From the NCBI GenBank assembly GCA_020631735.1, contig CM036170.1, positions 72,307,737 to 72,371,736 of the forward strand: DNA of 64,000 nt. The letters run 5' to 3'. Source of the DNA: Saccharum officinarum (taxonomy: Eukaryota > Streptophyta > Magnoliopsida > Poales > Poaceae). The position numbers were made by a program, and so were the translations under genes. This document shows, in pieces, positions 59,460 to 64,000 of the stretch (within the stretch, counting starts at the first letter, position 1; every line of letters begins with the position of its first letter). The notes under the pieces were generated by a model, which was given only the letters and a program-made list of their open reading frames with translations, did no database searches and had not been told where the DNA came from.

Positions 59460-60030
59460 TAGTTGTGGTAGAAATTTCATGTGTTCAACATAAGACTGAA
59501 CAGTTCACGAATGCAGAAAGCAAAATAACAAAAATAAAAGTACATCCACAATGAACTGGTAATCCTTAATATCAATCGGTTTCCAGCCATGATCACCAAA
59601 TACTCTCTAACTTGAAAATAAACTCTCGATTTAGCCGAACAGGTTATTTGCTATGTTCTACAGTTGCAGCTTAGAAAATTATAACTGAAAAATAACATAG
59701 GATGTTAAGAACTTGCTGCCTAACTGATTAAAACAAACTAAAACCCTGTCAAGACCTGAAGCTGGATCGCCAAAGTAAGGTACCAAGTGCAGAACTAGGA
59801 ATGAAACATAGGAGCACCAGGATAATAATTGAGACTTTGAATCAGCATACCAAATTACACACAGGTGAACGCACATTGAATGACCATGGCATTACTTCTC
59901 ATGCAATCTGGAAAAGGGGAGTTGCACATAACTTAAAGTACTTTCAGGCTCAAGTATCTAGAATCAGCCCTTGGCTTAAGCTTTAAAATATGAGCAATCC
60001 TCAGAAAGAAAATAAATCTGTAACTCACAC

Positions 60031-60120
60031 GTACAACAGATTGAGCACATTGGGTGCCATCAAATTCGTCAACTGCAGCAGCCTTGCACAATGGGCAAGT
60101 TCTGTGTGGTTTTGTGGTTA
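60031..60120 (-). other. Candidate 90-bp exon with a CPLC zinc-type motif
   Basis: On the minus strand an acceptor-like TTTCTCCAG (ending 60121) and a donor-like GTGTGAG (from 60030) bracket exactly 90 bp. Only one frame is open; its core includes TCPLCKAAAVDEFDGTQC. A possible following exon begins after TTCTTGCAG near 58733, keeps phase and ends quickly in an Arg/Lys-rich tail with a stop. No upstream exon was found, and the stretch lies 80 bp downstream of the ankyrin gene on the same strand. It could be a spliced 3' UTR of that gene, a gene relic, or chance. Confidence 0.25.
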
Positions 60121-60200
60121 CTGGAGAAATTGTACAATCAACAAATAATGTAAGCTATTGTATCTGTTAGTACATACTCGACTCTGGAGACAAACACTCT

Positions 60201-63200
60201 TTACAAGGCATATACTGGGTTAAGTTCAGTATCTGAGAGCTCAGTATTGTCATACCAAGAGCTTGAGCCACTTCTTCTTGACATCTTCTCCTTTTTTCTA
60301 ATCTTCCTTTGGCGCTTTGATTTCACCACATAGTATGTCATAGTACCAAGTACACCAGCCATTGTGACACCACCTATCAAAGATACCAATATTGCTGCCC
60401 ACTGGAAATGGCGGCCTAGCACAATATAGCAGGAGGCAATGAAAGATATTGTAGTACAGACCGATGCTATCCACATAAGCTTGTTGATCACCTCAACAAC
60501 CCTTCGCTCAGACTTGGTTTCTCCCCTGACAACTGTTATTTGAACTACAACCACTGCCAATGATGTAAATAGAGCTACGGCATTGAAGATGAAGAATATC
60601 TTAAAGGATGTAGCCTGGACAACAACTGCAAGTCCGTTATTGTCGTTTCCACCAGGTACGGTGAATATAGCTGCAAAAGCAACTGTTGCAAACAGCACAG
60701 CAACTACAGTTACAGAGTTCGTAGCGTTGTTGATGCCTTCTCTGTGCAGCTTTCTGAGTTCTTTAGCAATGCCATGAACATTTTTGTTGGTTTTTCTTGT
60801 TTGTTCCAGCTGTGTGTGGACATCTTTCTTTATCTCTGTCACCGTCTTCCGTAGCTCATCTCGAGGCTGATTCAGCTCCCTAGATCTGAGTGCACCATGT
60901 TGAGATAAAATATCCTTAATTTCACAAGACTCCTCACATACTGGCAACCCTTCAGCTATATCAAAGGCAGTCTTGTGGTCTCTGTTCAGTGCATTGACAT
61001 GGGTATCTGGTAGCCGCAAAAGAACACTAACTATCTGTAGAAGATAAGACAAAGAGAACATTAAGTCGGACAGAAGTTGGAATATAATAGTTAAGTTAGG
61101 AGCAAGTAATTTTTATCATATCAAAGTATCAAACAATCTTATGTATGCCGTGGTGAAATATTGGCTGCCTTGAAATTTCAACAATATGATTAACAAACTA
61201 GTAAAAATCTACTCTAGAGCACAAATTTGCATAAGATGTTACGAGATTGCAGCCTAAGAAAAGATTTGCACATTTTTGTGCTAAACTATTTGACAGTCTG
61301 AAGAATATTTGTTCCTGATGTATTTATTTGAATGATAAATCCACCTGAAAGTATAACACTGACTTTTCAGGTCACTTGAAGAGGTGGGAGGTGACCACTG
61401 ACAATTGGACTTGATATGATTCAAATTTCAATGCCAGTTTTCCTGAGAGAAGTAAACCCTAACTGATTGTAGATGATTTAGCAGTGAGGTATAAAGAGTA
61501 TGTCAAATTATTTTAATCTCCAGATATGAAATCAACCTAGGGGCTGAGCCAGCTGGCCTAGTCTGAGTAGCTATTTTATTCAGGGGATTTCTTTAAAACT
61601 GGAAGAAAAGTGTGGATGCTTGTGGAACAATGCACAGGATTGTCTAATAAGATTATAAGATAAGAAAGGGGACAAAGCAATGATCATTAATAGGTATGAG
61701 AAACTATCAACAAAAACTGCACATATAGTTTTCTGCAGACGGAGCGTCAATTTAAAAAGTTTATCATTATCTATTGTAAATACCTCTGCTCTTTTTTTTC
61801 TTGTTGCGACATGCAAAGCCGTGTTCCCATTTTTATCTGGCAGCATTACAATTGCTGGATCAGCATCCACTAGGGCTCTAAGAACATCACAGCTTGTTCC
61901 CTTTACGGCCATATGAAGAGCTGTTTGACCTTTCTTGTCATTTCTTCTTGCTAACTGAGGATCCTTCTCAAGTAGCGCTTTGACAATTCCAATATGTCCC
62001 TGTCGAGCAGCAAAATGTAAGGCATTTTTTCCATTATCTCTGGCCATTTCCACCAATCCAAAGTCATCTTGTTCCAGCAACAGTTCAACAACTTCAATAT
62101 GGCCCCTCATAGCTGCTGATATAAGTGGAGTAGTATTTGCAGGGCCAAATGTTTTGGCAAGCATCCTATCATGGTGTAGCATTTCCTGCACAACAGCTGA
62201 CAAACAAGCACTCCTACTTGTTAGGACAATTTGCTCCAATGTTAATACACCAAACAGGTGGCATGAAGATACTTTGTAGAGTATGTCAACACATAGGGGA
62301 ATATACAATCCTAAATTTTCCTGGATATAAGAAAACATAGGTTCTATTAGCTTCACAATTACCATGCACAAATTTGCTCCAATGGCCAAGGGCCACAGTT
62401 TGATGTTCCTATGCAACTAAAAACATTTCCTACCATCCCAAAAGTCCCAATTCCAGGTCGCTTACACACAAAACTTATAAGAAAAACTACTTCACAGCAA
62501 TCTGTCTTCAAAAGAGCCTACTGTTTTTCAGAGTGGTTACTATCTGAATAGTAACAACTCTGCTTATAAGTCCACACATATTGGAGAGTAACAGTTTGGC
62601 TTGCAAGTGCACACATATTGAGGCACTGAGTTCATAGGTAAACAAGAGGGCTAGTTTTCGATCTCTTCGTTAACGGATACATGAACAGATAATCATAACC
62701 GAATTATGTATAAAATAATGAGAAGTATGTGCAACTACTACTGTTCAACTGAGAAGAGGCTGTTTGGTTCAAACTGAGAAGAGGCTGTTTACTTGTCAAC
62801 TGATTTACTTCTTACTGATAAACTCGCAGTTGCAAAGCTCGATTCTCCAAATGTTATGCTAAATAGATACACCAACTGTAAGAGAGAGCACTAAAGAATT
62901 GACACTCACCGTGACGCCCTTCTCTGGCAGCTACGTGCAGCGCGTCGTACCCCGACCTGTTCTTCGCGGCCAGGCCCTCGGCGTCGAGGTGCCGGAGCAG
63001 CTCCACCACCACCTCGAGGTGTCCCCTCTCCGCCGCGGAGACGAGCGGCGTCTCCCCGGCCTCGTTGGGCTCCGCGGCCACCGCGCGCCGCGACGCCTCG
63101 AGGTCCTCGGGTCCCTCCCCCGTGGCGGCCACGGCCGCCGCGGCCACAGACAGCGCGCGGCGCAGCGCCGCGGCGTCCCCGCCCCGCGCGGCCACGTGGA

Positions 63201-63437
63201 TGTCGGTGTCGTTGTGCCGCCCCGTCACCTGCCGCACGTACCGGCCCCGCTTCCCGCTCCCCGAAACAGACATCACCTTCGCCGGGCGGGCACCAGACGC
63301 CCCACCATCCTCTGCACACAGAGCAGCCCAGAAGAAATCAGTCAGCACCATGCCGCGCCAGACGCTGAGCATCGAACACTTGGTCGACCACCACTCCATC
63401 GCCCGCCGGACTCACCCTCGTGGATCTCGAGCGACAT
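60201..63437 (-). CDS. Ankyrin-repeat, PGG-domain membrane protein (ITN1-like)
   Basis: Four coding exons on the minus strand: 63437-63416, 63311-62910, 62196-61784 and 61034-60201. All introns (104, 713 and 749 bp) have GT...AG borders, and the phases (1, 1, 0) keep one frame of 556 codons plus stop. Residues from about 38 to 325 form ankyrin repeats (for example GETPLVSAAERGHLEVV, GKNALHFAARQGHIGIV, GQTALHMAVKG, GNTALHVATRKKRAEIV). The PGG domain follows, with ATNSVTVVAVLFATVAFAAI and FTVPGG at 403-408. Four hydrophobic spans lie at about 385-404, 420-447, 464-485 and 490-515, and the tail is basic. This is the architecture of Arabidopsis ITN1, a plasma-membrane protein affecting salt tolerance and ABA-linked ROS; function here is by homology. 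The tiny first exon (MSLEIHE) would be missed by simple ORF calling. Confidence 0.9.
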
Positions 63438-64000
63438 TGCGATAGGCGCAGTTGGGGCCCCGTGGCGTGAAAGGGTTTCCGAGGTAGGGTTTGGGCGGGG
63501 CGCGCGCTTTAAGAGGAGTGAGAAACCACTACCCGCGAGCCGGCCGCGGCGGCGTCGTCAAGGAGGAAGGCGGGAGGAAGGAGGGGGTGGCCGGGTGGGG
63601 GAGGAGGAGACCGAGACGGTAACGTCTCCTTTGGCATTTTTGGGGAGCTTCTGTGGGGAGGTTTTGGTGGGGTACGGGCGGGAAGCGGAGGAGACACGGT
63701 GGGGCCTGCCGGCCAGCGACCCGGGGAGCGGCACGAGGTGGGGCGAGTGCCGGAGCCGGAGTGAGGAAGCTGCGCGGTGGCTTCGAGGAGTGCTGTGTGC
63801 GCTTGCGCTTTCACTTGGAACGTCGACGTCACGAGAGTCCAAGGCAGGACGAAGAGTGTGAGCGACAGCGACTGAGCGAGGCTGCCGACGTGGAGGAGGC
63901 TAGTTTGTCACGTCCTCTGTCACACCCACACCGGGAGTTTTATGGGCTCATGGCACGTTCCGTATTGGAATGGATGACCGATGACGATCGGCGTGCCGGC
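63438..64000 (-). promoter_or_regulatory. GC-rich 5' flank of the ankyrin gene
   Basis: Very GC-rich sequence directly upstream of the start codon, with open frames on both strands that I attribute to composition. It probably holds the 5' UTR and core promoter; no clear TATA box was found. Confidence 0.4.

Noticed and set aside
62899..63861. 320-codon plus-strand open frame
   Set aside because: Antisense to exons 1-2 of the ankyrin gene and its GC-rich leader; Arg/Pro/Gly-rich composition, no domain.

Overview
The window is nuclear DNA from a grass. The likely source is a panicoid/andropogonoid grass (Sorghum, Saccharum or Miscanthus type); this is inferred from the repeat families and the GC-rich first exons, not proven. 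Most of the sequence is transposable element. Only three genes look intact: a seven-transmembrane GOST/LUSTR-type receptor (36962-38305, minus), a MAKR-type membrane-associated kinase regulator (55892-57025, plus), and a four-exon ankyrin-PGG membrane protein of the ITN1 type (60201-63437, minus), whose splice sites could be read directly.

Layout. 1-8500 is intergenic DNA with several MITEs, some with visible target-site duplications, and one GC-rich island without a recognisable gene. 8537-16566 holds broken Ty1/copia elements: a pol fragment, then a repeat carrying a GC-rich palindrome array, then a 2.2-kb LTR with primer-binding site, gag and start of pol, ending at a 100-N assembly gap (16567-16666). 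16667-34075 is a Ty3/gypsy chromovirus (pol with chromodomain plus 3' LTR). Its 3' LTR is split by a complete 10.1-kb LTR element (21219-31328, minus, TSD ACCGC) that codes only for gag. A LINE 3' end follows (34076-34663).

36962-48498 holds the receptor gene and a tandem duplication of its 5' part plus about 2.5 kb upstream. The second copy is a pseudogene split by a solo copia LTR, which is itself split by a solo LTR of the gag-only family; both solo LTRs have 5-bp TSDs. The two copies differ by clean MITE insertions that allow relative dating. 49215-50147 is a foldback element of about 0.93 kb. 52.5-59.5 kb carries the MAKR gene among three 5'-truncated non-LTR insertions (two RTE, one LINE), each with a readable TSD. 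The ankyrin gene closes the window.

The genes do not form a pathway or operon. The most unusual signal is an array of GC-rich palindromes (consensus TGACCGGACGCGTCCGGTCA). It recurs in six LTR-type segments of at least two families, each time about 35-55 bp upstream of a TATAAATA box, which suggests a shared U3 enhancer module. A second signal is that every in-frame stop in the gypsy pol (12 of 12) is explained by a C-to-T type change in a CG or CHG context, as expected from decay of methylated DNA.
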